Shown here: positions 37,038 to 49,839 of the stretch, in pieces | Numbering within the stretch: position 1 is the first letter of the stretch | Layout: each line of letters opens with the position of its first letter | DNA from: Zonotrichia leucophrys gambelii | Lineage: Eukaryota; Chordata; Aves; Passeriformes; Passerellidae | DNA length: 64,000 bases | Direction of reading: 5' to 3' | Assembly (NCBI RefSeq): GCF_028769735.1 | Contig: NC_088171.1 | Span: 60,212,216-60,276,215 of the forward strand | Notes under the pieces: generated by a model | Told to the model about the DNA's origin: nothing | The model's database searches: none | Seen by the model: the letters and a program-made list of their open reading frames with translations, nothing else | Position numbers and translations under genes: made by a program

Positions 37038-37080
37038 GGGCTGGGGGGAATGGGGGTAATGGGGGGGGGGGAGACGGGGA
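37038..37080 (+). other. Strong G-quadruplex motif
   Basis: Within 43 bases the plus strand has G runs of 3, 6, 5, 11 and 4, separated by loops of 2-4 bases (ct, aat, taat, agac). This satisfies the usual G4 rule with room to spare. It stands alone in AT-rich DNA and is directly followed by an A-rich stretch. No promoter or transcript is recognised nearby. Confidence 0.88.
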
Positions 37081-37540
37081 CCAAAAAGGAAAATAAAAAT
37101 CCACAAGAAAAACAAAAACTCCCAACACTTAAACAAGCAAAAATTAATCTGGTTATCTTTAAATCTCATAATGAATGTTTCCAAATCTCATTTTACTGCA
37201 TTATTCCCTGATATTCTGCTTTGAAATTTCTTTTTTTTTTTGTTTTTATTGTGGGAGAAAATGAACTCAAAAATCAGATCTAAACAAAACAAAACTATTG
37301 AGTTTATTCCTGATGAAATCATAGTTTTCAAAATGTAATGAAGAGATGAGACTTCTTTCTAAGACACTTGTCTCTTTTTTGCTTTTTGCCATTCTTCTGC
37401 AGAGCTTCTCCTGTCTGTATTTCCTGAGAACTGGCCCAGGAGGAGAACAACACCCCAAACCAATAAACCAAAAGAATTGGAAAGTTGACTATACGTCCTA
37501 CCAAGAAGCAGTCCAAGTCCTCCTTTCCAATCAGTAGTAC

Positions 37541-37850
37541 AAATTCCCTTGACTGCTCAGGGGCTTTGACCCCCTTTTCTCACCAAGAGCTGTTTCACAG
37601 CCATGGAAGGAGCAGCAGTCTGTCCATCCAAGGCTTTGGCAAAGGGCACCAGGAGTCACTCCTCCCACCACAAGGCCCTTTTCTCTCCAGAATGATTCTG
37701 CCTCCAGGCTCCTACCTGGGATTGCTCTCCTTCTGCTCAGTACAGAATCAGCAGAAAGGCAGGCACATTACTGTCAGTGCCCAGGAATGTGACTCTCCCA
37801 CATGGTCTGACTGCATTTGTAGGACTTCTTTGCAGTGAAGCAATTTTTCT
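37541..37850. other. GC-richer patch, frame open for 117 codons
   Basis: The plus-strand frame at 37485-37838 is open for 117 codons, rich in Ser, Pro and Gln, and matches no family I recognise. The patch is visibly more GC-rich than its flanks. The end ctctttgcagtg is acceptor-like, but no consistent exon could be built. A decayed transposon or chance are both possible. Confidence 0.3.
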
Positions 37851-40259
37851 GACTTTCTGCCCTGCAAGTACTATTCAGCTGAAAGAGATTCCAAAGGCAA
37901 AAAATTTGTATTAGATGGGGCCAGATTATTTTCTATTATACTGTAAAGGCTGTCCCATGTCCCTGAATTTAGTAAAAAGTCATAGCATATTTTCTGCCAT
38001 GTGAGAGATGAATAATTATGATTACTGCTGAAAGCCACATTAAACCTTAGGGAAGTCTATGCAGAAAACAGAGGAAAGTGGCTGAGCTTCATTTCGGAAT
38101 ATTTACTTGTGCCCAAAGGCTGCAATTGGGATGATGAGACTTGGAAATTTATAATTCCTAATGGAGACTTCAGATGTTTTTTATCTCAAAAGCTGCTTCA
38201 ACATAATGATACCTGTAAGACAACCCTTCCCCCTCACTCCCAAGTTTCATCTATAACTTCTATGAACACAGAGTTTATCCTCTAGCTATAATTAACTCAG
38301 ATGCTTGGACACCTGGTAGGAGCTCTTCACTGCAGTGACAAAATGTATATATGGTTTAAAAAAAATCTTTGTTGAGAATGCCTTTTTTTCCTTATAAGAA
38401 GACAAAACAGGACTAGTGGGAAAGAAGAGCCACTCAGCAGCAATTACATTAGATTCTCTGAAATGGAAACAATTAGCAATCAAGCACATGCCAAAATGAA
38501 CTTATATGGGCATTTTTTACTTTAAAAATAAAGAAAAAAAGTGGTAATGATAAATATGCTTCTGTGTTGTCTCTGAAAAATGCTTATTTTTAATAACAAT
38601 CACATTTTTGAGAGAAACAGCAGTGACTGTTATGCTTTCAGGATTGAGACCATTACATACAGCCCTTTGTAGCTTCTGATTAAATGACACGATTTCCCTT
38701 TTAACAGGAGACACCATTCTCTGAATTCCTTTGTGCTGACAGTAAGATCCACACATAATAAGCTAAAAAGATATTCCTTATGAGTTTCTGTAAGAAGGAA
38801 AATTCATAAAGCTCCTTCTGATCTAACATCAGAAAAACTGTCATTGGGCTCCCATATTTTCACACACAATATTTTGAACAGACTAATGACATGTGGCCCA
38901 TTTTTTAAAAGTCCAACATGTCTGGATACACAGAATTTACTGTCAATGGATCTCCTTACCCTTGGCATGACTTCTGGATGTGCTGGACATGCCATGTTCA
39001 AGATGTTGAGATAATCTCCATATTCACATTGACCACTGGTATAGAACTTGCTGCCAGTGACTCAACAACTGCTAAAATTAGGGTGTTGAATGTCCATAAA
39101 TCAATAAAGTAGCCAAAAATTATGGTTTTTTTACCTAGATAGAATTCATATTGGGAAATAAGGCAGGTTGAGGAAATCCTGACTTTGGTAACTGTAGCCA
39201 GGAGGAAGCATAATGATGCAGAAGTGTTTTCATTTCTCAAAACCATGTGGAGTTTACATGATTGTAGCACCCAGCCCTCTCTAATTAGGAGGTTTTGGGT
39301 TGAACAGGCCACAGAGGGAATGCTACTGATTCCTGTAGCAACAGAAATTGTTTAAGTAGACCAGCTTGGATAGATACCTTATCCCAAGCACAGACTTATT
39401 CTCAGTGGACATTGAGCCATTTACTTCAATAATGATGACTTTGAGGTGATTGTTGGCAATATAATTGTCAGAGGAATTATACTATCACAGAATATGTCTT
39501 AGCCAGAAATTATCTGATAACTGTAGGATGTTCTTCTGAAACAGGTTCAAGTCAAGTCATTGTCAGCTATTTAGTGTTTTTTACACTGGTCCTGTGGAAA
39601 GATAACTAAAATGAAACCAGAAGATTGTAAAACCTAAATACACAGGGGCATCAATGCCCTCATTGCAGAGAAATGCATGGATTCCAAGGGGCTGAACATG
39701 ATGATGAAAACCATATTAGGGAAAGAGTGCAATCAGATCAACTTTTTATTCCTATTAGAGATCAAAATAACTATAGAGATACTATGAAACATCATCTGAG
39801 ACTTGTTTTTACCTATGAAGGAGGGAATAACCTCCTACTGCTTAAAATTAATAAATATCAATGTCAACTAGTTAACAATAAACAGCTAAAAAAACCAACA
39901 ACAAAAAAATACCCCAAACAAACCTTACAGTCATATCACTTCCTCCAGCTGGAAAGAAATCAATACAAACACTCCTCTTTTGTCATACTGTCTAAATGTA
40001 ATTGATGTACAGTAAACAAAACTGAATTTAAGCAAAGATGAGAAGAAACAAATTCACCCACAAACTCTGGAAATTTGTTTGGAGCTCATATTCAACCTTT
40101 TATGTTCTGCTGCTTAGCATCCCTTCCTCCTACCCCAACCAATTAAGACGAACACTATATTTCTCCCCTCCTTTTTCGGTCAAAGAATCTTGGCACAACC
40201 AGCACAAACAAACTTTGCTAACAGCTTTAAACTTGGAAGGGCCGCTTTTTAAATATTTG

Positions 40260-40680
40260 CCGCTACATAATTGAAACAGCTGTTTTAATGAGATACCTAC
40301 TGTCATCATTTTACCCTGGCTGAGCTGGGTGACAACAAAGCAGTAATAACGAATTCAATAATAATTAACTCGGGTCATCTGCTCATCTGTCATGGCTCAT
40401 CAGCTTTAGGGAGAAAAATCCCAGTGAACTTCTCTCTTTTGTGAGCTTTCCAAAACTCTGCAATAAAATGCTTAGAGAGGACTCTAGGTAGCCCTTCAAA
40501 AGTTCTAAGCAAACTGGTAAGTAGGTTAATTAAATTTTATGCATGTTTAAATGCTAATGATTACATTCCTAACATTACAGTGTAATCTGTTATGGAATGA
40601 TGTCATGCAAGCAGTGGTTTTTAGTGCCTAACACATTTCCATCCTGATGTGGAGTAGCTCTGGATCATTTGTCGGAGGGC
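40260..40680. promoter_or_regulatory. Candidate conserved non-coding element
   Basis: This complex sequence contains GTAATAACGAATTC, AATAATTAACTCGGG, GGTTAATTAAATTTTATGCAT and GCTAATGATTAC words within about 400 bp, plus a paired CAGCTG/GAGCTGGG context. Nothing in it matches a repeat. The motif mix is like that of developmental enhancers, but only cross-species alignment could establish this. Confidence 0.25.
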
Positions 40681-41578
40681 AGGAAGTTGACAGTGGTGTT
40701 TCGGAGCCAGGTTTTACATTTAGATCCTCTCCCTCTCTGCTGAATGTTAAGCAGGGGAGTTACAGAAAGCCACTGATTTTATGCCTACTGCCACATCACA
40801 GAGGGTGATCCAACATACCCATGGCGAGTTTTCTTTAGCTGCACAATAAATAAATAAATATAATAGCAATTCTGGGGAAAGCAGTAAGGATGGCATTACT
40901 CCCAAATTACTCTCTCCCCAAAAGAAAAAAAAATAAATTTGCGACTCACTCTGAGGTAGGTTCTTTTTTGTGATTTTTTTCTTTTCTCTTTCTCATGGAG
41001 ATGAAAATATTTTTTCAGATATTAAAAAGTATTCTTTTAAGAGAAATCAAAGGCATTGGTGTATGTGGTTTGGGGTTTTTTTGTAAAATGATTTTGAGTG
41101 TAAAAAATTAATATCTTTGAACATGGATTTTTTTTTCTTTCGTCAGGGAAAAAAGCTAGTTACTGCTTCTATGACAGGTCTTTTCCTTAATTTGGATCAG
41201 CTTATGAATTCTTATTTTAATAAAGCTATGGGATGGCTGCTGCAAGCTTCTGAGCTCATTTTGCTATTTTGCTTTCAGTGAAACCAGACTATGCATAAAA
41301 TTTAGGAGGTAGGTATTTGGTGGTTCATCAATAATCCCTACCTGTACACTAAACATTTTAAAAATCCAGCTTCAAAAATTTTACATGGCACTAGCATATT
41401 TTTTGTCCTGTCAGTAATACTATGACCAGTTCCATTTTGTGAAAAGGTGGTGCTGTACACTGATTTTAAAAGCAGCAGTAACAAATATCAGGTAAAACAT
41501 CAGAATATTTCCAACATGCTGCCTGAAATCTCAGAATGACTTTCAGTGATGCAATAAGACATGAAAGGTGAATTAACC

Positions 41579-41614
41579 TTAGAGGATCATCATTATTTAG
41601 AGGATCACCACCAT
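41579..41614. repeat. Two-copy tandem duplication, 18-bp unit
   Basis: Units 41579-41596 and 41597-41614 share 15 of 18 bases (ttagaggatcatcattat and ttagaggatcaccaccat). All three differences are T/C transitions. It is a small, fairly recent slippage-type duplication. Confidence 0.85.
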
Positions 41615-42985
41615 ATATGTCATGTAATTAGATATCTAAGATTTCCAAAATCTCTGAATTTGTGAGAAAGAGCATTCTATTCTCATCTCACTTTCTGGAC
41701 TCTTTGGCAAATCTGATAAAGTTAATTTTTTTTCTGCTGAAAACTAAATGTTTTGACTACTCAAGAATAACAATGTAAAATACATTATTTAGCTGCTAGA
41801 TGAAAATTATTCCTAAGTATATGTATTAAATAAAATGAGCATGCTATTTACTTCTGAATAACAGCAAATAAACCTTCTAGAGGAAGAAGATGGTTTGACA
41901 AAGAACTAGGGAATGCTAAATAAATATAGGGGAAAATGAATTTTTAAATCTGCCGATATGAATGCTTTGTTATGTGTTTTGCAGTTAAGAAACAGGATTA
42001 TATTTGTACTACTCAGCTAAAGGACATAGACTTAAATCACTGTATTGCAGTAGCAGATGTGTTGCATATTTCCAGAACAAAGGTTTTGAAAATTGGTATG
42101 ATGACTTCATAGACAGGTACATTCTGTATAGTGTAAATAAAAAATATGCTATGGGCAGGAGGAGGTAAATATTACAGTGTGTAAGGACTAACAGTATATA
42201 TTTTAAAATAAAATAATTTAATTTTCAAATATTTGTTACAAAAAGCACTTTGAAAAACTGCAGCACAAAACTAATTAAGTAAGTATAAGCTTTACTCTGG
42301 AAGTGTTTTGTTGGGTATTTTGTGCAAAATATTCACATAAAATATTATTTTCCATTTTCCTCCTATTTATACAGTAGGTCATTGCATCCCAGAAGCATTG
42401 AAGAGAAAGAAAAATGTTTTCTTCCTGTAAGTCAAGATTGTATATTGAATATGTAGTAAATTTTGACTCCTGGATGGCATCCATGGGATCAAATTCCACC
42501 ATTTTCAAACCCAGTTTTAAAAATTTGTGTTTAGGTTGATTAAACTACTTTGCACAAAGTAAAATCTGCTGAAAAGTTATCATTAATTTGATACATTTTG
42601 TGAGAATTTACCAGTTTCAATGGAAACTCCAGTTTCCTCAGTGTAAAAAAGGTCTGTCTGTGGTGGAAAGATGGTGACAGTGGCCAAAAGTACACGCTAG
42701 AAATTACATGCAACCAGCCTGTTCTGCTCAGTGTCTCCTGTTATGAACAGCTCATGTCAGTAATTAAATATTTGTGGGCTGGAAGAAAAGTTCTTTGAGT
42801 ACCTTTTCCATTGAGGACTCGTGGGTCTAGTATTTATTGTAAATCTGACTCATCCACCACAGAGCTCACGCTGGTCATCAAATGTCCTAGCTATAGTGTA
42901 TCTTTCTCTCCTCCCCAAGTTAATTCACAGTTAAACATAGGGGGTTTCAGTTTCAGGTTTCTCTGAAGCAGATGCTGGGGTTTTC

Positions 42986-43009
42986 AGTTTGTTTGTTTGT
43001 TTGTTTGCT
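42986..43009. repeat. (TTTG)n microsatellite
   Basis: About six gttt/tttg units are followed by gcttaat. This is an ordinary tetranucleotide repeat. Confidence 0.85.
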
Positions 43010-45343
43010 TAATATTGAATATTTACGAACTGACTGTTATTCAAGTGAATGGCTATAATCACATAAGGAAGGAGCAAAAATTCAGGAAGAGAAACACATC
43101 ATCCATGAGACCCTCTTGCTTCTGGAAATGTTTACCAGTTCAATACAGATGCACTACACTTTGGGAACCAACCTATCCACAAGTATTGACAGACAACAAA
43201 TTACTTTGTCCTGCTTCTGCAGTAGCTGCTCAGGAGCTGGGCTTTGCTTTGGGGGAGACTCTGCTTTAGGTGTGGTTCCAGCCAAAATGAGGAACTCAAA
43301 TTCTCCTGGCTGGAAGGTGGGAGTTGTCAGAGGCTGGAGGAGGGCTCTTCCTGTGGGGCGTTGGCAAGTGTGGAGCCTGTCTGAGGTCTCGGTTCCATAG
43401 GAAGCTGAAACTCAAGACAACACCCACCCAACTGAAATAAAGAAGTGGCAAAAGCTCTGCTTCAAGTCTGTAAATGGTTCAGTGGAGTAAAATGAGTGTA
43501 TTTCAGAGTTCAACTGGCATTTTTTGACCAATGGTGCTATCTGCACTCTTTGTTTTGCTTGTCATGGCTTACAGTTTTACTGTGTTATGCCAAAGATGAG
43601 AGATTAAATGATTCCTAGATATACTAGTGCAGTATCCTGTTATTTCTAGCCCCTCATGTGTGCATACCACATGAGCAAGCAGATCCTGTGACTCAGGACT
43701 GAAAACTGCAAACCACAACTAACTCTCTTCTCTCTTCTCTTTGTCAGTTCCTTTCCTTCTGTGTAAACAAATTCAACAATCCTTGTTCATCCCTGATTCA
43801 TGGGGGTTCATTGCCAGAGTCCTCAGTCCAACATAATGGTTTATGGTGTTACAGGTTACTTGGGGAGGGTTTGTAAGCTCTGTTTAGCCTAACCTTCTTC
43901 CTGGAGTATTCCCACAAAAATGACATATAGGAAACTCTCATGTGGATAGTTGAAACAAGAAAAAAAGAGTCACAGTTTTACATATATACATTTTTGAGAA
44001 TAATTTTGCCACAAAAATTTCTCTGATACAAAATGTACTCTTGAACGGAATTTTCAGAAGAAAAAAAAATTAATAATCCTTGCCACGTCTCAAGAATGGT
44101 TTTTTTTCCTAGTCTAAAATATTGGTGTTATACCTAATTTATGTAAAAACCCCCACATACCTAATTGAATTTTGTAAAGGAATTTTCACACTTATGGCAC
44201 TGTGGTGAAGAAGCCATTCCACATATGTGAACACTATAGTATTTATAACCTGTGAATTACATTGTCAAGATTATTTCTAGTTTCATTAGTATTATAAAAT
44301 TAACTCAAAAATCTATGTACAAGAAGTTTAAAATAACAAATATTTAATAAAAAATTAGGTTCTAATCAGATAAAGTGTTTATAATAATGATTACCATGAA
44401 GATCCTTGTTCTTATTTTGCATATATTTTATTACTGTTTTTGATTACATGATTTTGTGTGACACTGTGCTTTGAGAAGGATATCTTTGCAGCAAGAGAGA
44501 AGAAAAGTTGTTAAAACTGTTGCAGAAGACATGTCTGTGTATTGATGAGCCAAGCCCTACAACAGCTACAACACTTGCATAATACACAAGTACACATAAA
44601 ATTCCCACTAGGGGAAAAAACATTTGTGTTTCTCAATATGAACTAGGAGTTTACAACTGGATATAATATTCCACAGGTGTTGTAAAGGAAAGAGCCTTGT
44701 GTAATGATTTCAGTACTACTGTGGAGGTAGTGCATATCTTCCCTTCTTGTAACTAAATTACAACTACAAAAATTTTAAATAGGCTGGGAAAACTGTAAAC
44801 AAGCAAACAAAGAAATCAATAAGATTTTTACTGTAGTTACAGTCGCGTAATTTCCTATGTGTCCAAATTTAAGGCATTTCTCACATGAAAGCTCAGATAG
44901 TGCTCAAACTAAATATATCCTGTTTTTCATGGCTTTTGCATTGTTCCCATGCAGCTGCTGAAGGCAGCTTACATTTAAACAACTCAGAGCATGAGAAAAG
45001 CACCACAGAAAAACCTCATTAATGTTCAATACTGATTAACTTCTTGAGAGCTTACAATTTCCCTTGTTATTCCAAAAGGTGCAGGTTTGATCTCAATAAG
45101 TCTAGGGGAAGAAATCAATCTGTTTCTTACTGTGTTTAATAATTTCTAAAGCCCAAAAATTTTGGACCCATTTCCAGATATCTAAGAGGAATTTTGACAA
45201 AGCTTGAACTATTTTTAGTCTGATGAAGGAAGAACTTTCCATGTCACAAAAGCTCACTGTTATTTTCAAACAGAGTTTTCTACACTTCAGAAACTGTAGG
45301 GGTGTTTCTTTGAGAGCAGATTTCCTTCTGTTCTTCTGTACAG

Positions 45344-45420
45344 GTGCAGGTGGACAACAAGCCCAGTGTGGCATCTACACCTCATGCAGAAGCCAAGAGC
45401 CGCTGGTGCTGTAATGTGCT
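45344..45420 (+). other. Exon-like segment with good splice signals; unknown gene
   Basis: A strong acceptor (ttccttctgttcttctgtac then ag, ending at 45343) precedes 77 bases that end at a consensus-like donor (GCT|GTAAGC, GT at 45421-45422). Two of the three plus frames are open across the segment. One reads VQVDNKPSVASTPHAEAKSR and then tryptophan. The third frame stops just after it and contains CGIYTSC, which superficially recalls an IGFBP-type motif but lacks the surrounding cysteines. The segment is more GC-rich than its flanks. No protein family is recognised. It could be an exon of a long non-coding RNA, an unrecognised coding exon or a decoy (pseudo-)exon. Confidence 0.22.
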
Positions 45421-46945
45421 GTAAGCCCATGAAGGCCACGTTCCTCAGCCTTATCTCACCATCACAGCCTCTGGCTCTTACTACAGGTTTCTTTTATGGC
45501 TTCTTTTATGATCTTGGGAGACTGAATAGAAAATTCTTTCCAATATTCACACATAAAGTTATTCTATGTATAAAGAATAAAATACAAAGCACTGAAGTCA
45601 ATGTGAAACTTTGCTGTTCAATCAAAAGCAATGTCTGTTTCTAGGTCTGGCTGGGCAAGGCATGGAAGTATTTTCAAGTATGAGATAAAATTTCCTTTTC
45701 TCTTATATACTGAATGCATAAACAATGGAAATCTTTCCTATTAAAGTGAAGAAAGTATAGATATGTAGCACAAGTTTTCCAGTTCTCGGGATTTTATACT
45801 CCAAAATTTATTTAATTTACAAAACAAGAAATATTGTTTCTATCAAGTTGGGTGAGACAGTTTCGAACTTGGAAATTGACTCTGCAATATTTTAAATATA
45901 AAAATGTTTCCATTTATTTTTACATCATATTTTTCTAATGTTACATAGATTTTGTTATTTTGTCACATCTGTTTCACTATGAGGAACGCCATGAATACTG
46001 TTATTTTTTAATTGAAAATCATAAGGACAGAAGACACACACTGCTGAGAAACAACCTTTTTTTTCCCTTTGACTAAAAGAACTTTTTTTCAGATTGTAAG
46101 AACAGAATTTAATACTTGATATCTTTTAAGATATACAGCTCACTGTATTTATTAACTAATTCTTAATTTAAATTCAAGTTCTGAGTTTTAGAAAGTCATT
46201 TACTATGTTAATAGGAGTCTGCTATTTGCAATAGTACAAATACATAGTATTTGTTGATATATGTAGCTATAAATCATATTTCCTGCACTCATTAAGCATA
46301 ATAAGAAATGTTGAATATTGTGGATTTGGAAAGGGAGTTGTTGCTTGATATTTGTGACCTAGAGATAAGGGGGCAGAGGGAAAGAAACAAAGAGAAGGAA
46401 GGTTGCTGAAAGGTTCTTCACCTTTTAACATTGACCACAGCTAAAAGAGTAAGGAGTTCACTCCCCTCACTGGGGAAACCTTCTGTTGTCAGTGTACTGT
46501 AGCACCAGTTGTTCCAGGTTCATAGGTAGCTCTGTGTAAATGGAATAATCCAAGGAGAAAGAAAAGTGCTTTCTGTGACAGTTAATGAGTCAAAACTCTG
46601 CCTCAGTTGAACAATTACCAACATTTTGATTCCCTCCCACATCTGGTGAGCAACAACATAATTAGATTCACTTCTAAAATGTATTTAATACAATTTGACA
46701 ATCCATTCCTGTTCAGCCAGTGCATTTGTGCCTGTGATTAATTTCAATGAGACTTGATGTACTAAAAGTGGTCTTTTCATGCCATATATTTTGCATTGTT
46801 GAAGTCTGGCAGACAGATTGGCAAAGGTACTTGGAAGCTGAAAAAAGCCAAGGGATCTTGCTGACTGGAACTAGATACATGAGACAGGTGAGTCAAGAGT
46901 CAAGACTTTATGCAAAGGCCCATCAATGGCTGAAGATGCTCATTT

Positions 46946-46982
46946 AAAAAACCAAAACCAACCAACCAAAAACCAAACCAAC
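46946..46982. repeat. A/C-rich (AACC)n simple repeat
   Basis: Imperfect AACC and AAAACC units run from aaaaaacc to accaaaccaac. It is an ordinary low-complexity tract. Confidence 0.8.
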
Positions 46983-47123
46983 AGAAGCAGTAGAATAATA
47001 CATGAGCTTGGTTGTATAGTCTGAACTAGGATCATGCAGATCTGGGTACCAAAAGTATGAGCTGGAGTTAACCACAAAAAAATTCTGCTTTCTTTCTAGG
47101 AAATTCCATGCAATTTCCATAGA

Positions 47124-47261
47124 ATTTTATAGAATATATTTTATAAAATATAAACATTATATAACAATATATAACATTTATATCTAACAATGTATAACAA
47201 TATATAACTACAATATGTATAAAAATATATAACAACAATATATATATAACAACAAATAACT
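47124..47261. repeat. Imperfect AT-rich array of ATATAACA-like units
   Basis: Variants of tataacaatatataac recur about eight times with spacer changes across roughly 140 bp. It looks like an old, decayed minisatellite. AT richness and self-complementarity of TATA steps make it prone to cruciforms and to sequencing or assembly error. Confidence 0.8.
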
Positions 47262-47348
47262 TTTACTCCAAGAGTAAATGTTAGTAAAATTCAGGTTGCA
47301 AGACTGGCACAAATACCTGAAAAGGCACAGAAGCACTGCATATTCTAA

Positions 47349-47375
47349 TAAAATAAATAAATAAATAAATAAATG
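47349..47375. repeat. (AAAT)n microsatellite
   Basis: Six to seven uninterrupted aaat/ataa units are directly visible. No other context. Confidence 0.9.
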
Positions 47376-47440
47376 TACATATAAACCTACTTACCTGTCC
47401 ATGATGCATTAATTTCTTGTAAACTTGTATGTTTGACTGG

Positions 47441-47472
47441 AAATGCTTTTAAGCTTAACATTAAAAGCATTT
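47441..47472. repeat. Inverted repeat, 12-bp perfect stem, 8-nt loop
   Basis: The arms aaatgcttttaa (47441-47452) and ttaaaagcattt (47461-47472) are exact reverse complements around gcttaaca. It belongs to the same structural class as the longer fold-backs in the window, but is short enough that chance is a real alternative. Confidence 0.9.
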
Positions 47473-49577
47473 TTGAGATGCTCTGTTTCAAGTATTACGC
47501 AGCTGAACATCTGGATTCAAATAATATCGACTATTGATCTTAGCTGGCTAATCTGCTGAGTCTGTTTGGAATGCTAAAATTTAGCACATCTATAAATTCT
47601 TTTCTTTCTTTCTATTCATTAATACAAAGAGATAAATAAATATGCAATGTTCAGTATGTTCCTTCATGTAGTCTATATTATAGTAATTAAACCTGACCAC
47701 AAACATTGTATTTTCAATGTTTTAGCATAGAAGATGCATGCCAGTTTTGAAAGTGAAGCTGGAAATTTTAGGTTGTGAGCAGATAGAAGTAAGGGCTATC
47801 TAAGGAGGGCTTTGGGTTTTATCTAATTGAATAGATAAGATCCTTTTATCAATGGACAACTGGCATGGACTGGGCACAGTTTGGGATAAGCCATTTGAAG
47901 GAGAGGATGATATTTGCGTAAGCAGGAAGCCAAGGATAAAAAAAATGATGAATCAGAGATGTGACCTAGAGGCTTGCTAGATGAGTAAAAGGAGCAGGCA
48001 AGTTATGGTATAATGTGCTAAATGGAATAACTTGAAGGAAATTTAAAAGGGCTGTTTGGGGCAGGAGGACTACAAGGGGATAAAGGGCATGAATCTGAGA
48101 TTGACTGTAAATATAAAAAGAGGGGGAAACCATTGGGAGACACACAATATGTGGAAAGGACAGGTCAGAAGAGTAAGACAAAAGGGAACACACTTCAAGG
48201 ACAGGTGAGAGAATCTGTACCCACACCTCATTACCAAATCCACAGGAAAACAAAGTAAAAGCTCTCTGAGTCACATCATGCCATTACACACATTTTCAAG
48301 AAACCAACCTTGCTCTAGTGCTAATCCTAACAAATAATCAGATACTGAGAAATTCTTACTAATGGCTGAAACTTAGATGCAATTAGTGTAGAAATGCTAT
48401 CCCGCTGAAGGGCAGTGTTTTGTTATAGTAGTACAAGAGAAAATGGTTTTGATTCTGTTTACAGTTGTAATTTTACATATAATCTGCTTGAAATAATATG
48501 AAGTTTTCAAGGTTTGCTTTTCAAAAAAGTAAAACTCATAAATAATGTCTCTCTGTGCAAATATAATTCAGCTTCCTTGCAGGTATTGAGAACTTGCTTT
48601 TTCTTCTGGACCTTTGCCTTCTGAATCAGGGGGAATGTGATAGAGAAGGCTACATTCTCACTTGTGGTGTTTCTGGATGAGAAGACCAGTTCTTATGAGT
48701 AAACTGAGTACTACCAAGTAGTGCTGCTCTACTTTCCACATGATGCAAGCCAAGTCCTTTGGAGTACATATTCAGAGGAGACATTAAAAGTATTGTCCTT
48801 TTCAGAGGGCAGCTTGAAATGGTGAATAATTGGTCTTTTAAATACATCATGGACAAGAGACACTGTGTCCTGTAGTCTGAGTGCTCACTCTTACAACCCA
48901 AATCACTAGTCTTTGCTATTTTAACCTTTTCTGCATGTCAAATCTTAGTCATAGTGGGAGTAAGGTAGACTCAAGTCGTCTGAGTCATTTTTGCCTGATG
49001 GAAGATAATCTTTGTTCCACAGCACAGTAATCAAGCACCTAAATTTATATGATTTTTCTTTTTTAATTTTAGAAGCCCTGAGTCATAACTGATAACATAA
49101 AAATTAACTGAAAGCAAAACAGTAAAGGAAAAAGGGGAGAACTTTAACTAACAGACTGCGAGCAGATGTATTTTGATGCACACCAGGAATTCCTCTTTAA
49201 ATTTTTTTCTTCAGCTATTCAACAGATTTTTTTTTTCTTTGTATTTTATAAACTTTTGGAAGCTTATAGAGGCTTGAATGAATTCTAAACAGGAAGGCAT
49301 AACTCGTACAAGGACAGAAATTCTGCTTATTTCTGCAAGTTCTGTGCTTGTTTTACCACCTGATCTTTCTAGTCCATGCCTTAAAACCACTTGACTATAA
49401 ACTAAATTCCTTTTTTTTTCATTGATTAACCTTAGCTTTAAAAGTGCAAATAAACAATTACTTTGAGTGAGACACTACAAATTAGGTTGACTAAACTTTA
49501 GGCTGGCACCTGGAAGCTACAGAAGCCAGACTGAAAGGGCCCAAGTTACTTTAAAAAAAATCTCTTTTTGTCCTTCT

Positions 49578-49600
49578 ATTTATTTATTTATTTATTTAAT
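49578..49600. repeat. (TTTA)n microsatellite
   Basis: Five to six attt/ttta units follow tccttct. Ordinary tetranucleotide repeat. Confidence 0.88.
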
Positions 49601-49839
49601 GTTTTCTTTTTTAGGTTATGAGTTATATGCTTTTCAAGAATAATTCAGAAACACTGATCCTGATTGAATTCAGATGCAAACAGATGTATCTGGGTGGTTC
49701 CTAGGGGGACAACCGATTCATCACATGCACCTGCAGCTTGGATGCAGTTTGGATGGCCTTACCTTGAGTGCAGCTGGAACTGGAAATGGTATGAGAATCT
49801 TTAGTTAATCTTTCGCACGGCAAAACCTGAGAGTTCCTC

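Larger units (their letters stand above)
32961..37540. other. AT-rich non-coding DNA
   Basis: No supported gene. The part near 34090-34350 is complex sequence around ggctaattagtgtactgcac and could be a conserved element. A polypurine tract (35103-35147), a perfect hairpin (36622-36656) and a G-quadruplex motif (37038-37080) are listed separately. Confidence 0.6.
37851..49839. other. AT-rich non-coding DNA with many short tandem repeats
   Basis: No complete gene is supported. The stretch holds a candidate regulatory block (40260-40680), an exon-like segment (45344-45420), several tetranucleotide repeats and an AT-rich array, all listed separately. A good isolated splice acceptor with a branch-point-like CTAAC lies at about 43719-43747, without a matching donor. 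A purine-rich plus-strand stretch covers about 47960-48270 and is open on the minus strand for 102 codons, with no recognised domain. Confidence 0.55.

Noticed and set aside
37485..37838. 117-codon plus-strand frame
   Set aside because: It is Ser/Pro/Gln-rich without domains, lies in GC-richer DNA where stops are rarer, and has no clear exon boundaries.
43719..43747. Excellent splice acceptor with CTAAC branch-like site
   Set aside because: No plausible donor follows within a normal exon length.
45384..45404. CGIYTSC resembling the IGFBP motif
   Set aside because: The cysteine framework before and after the motif is absent and the frame stops a few codons later.
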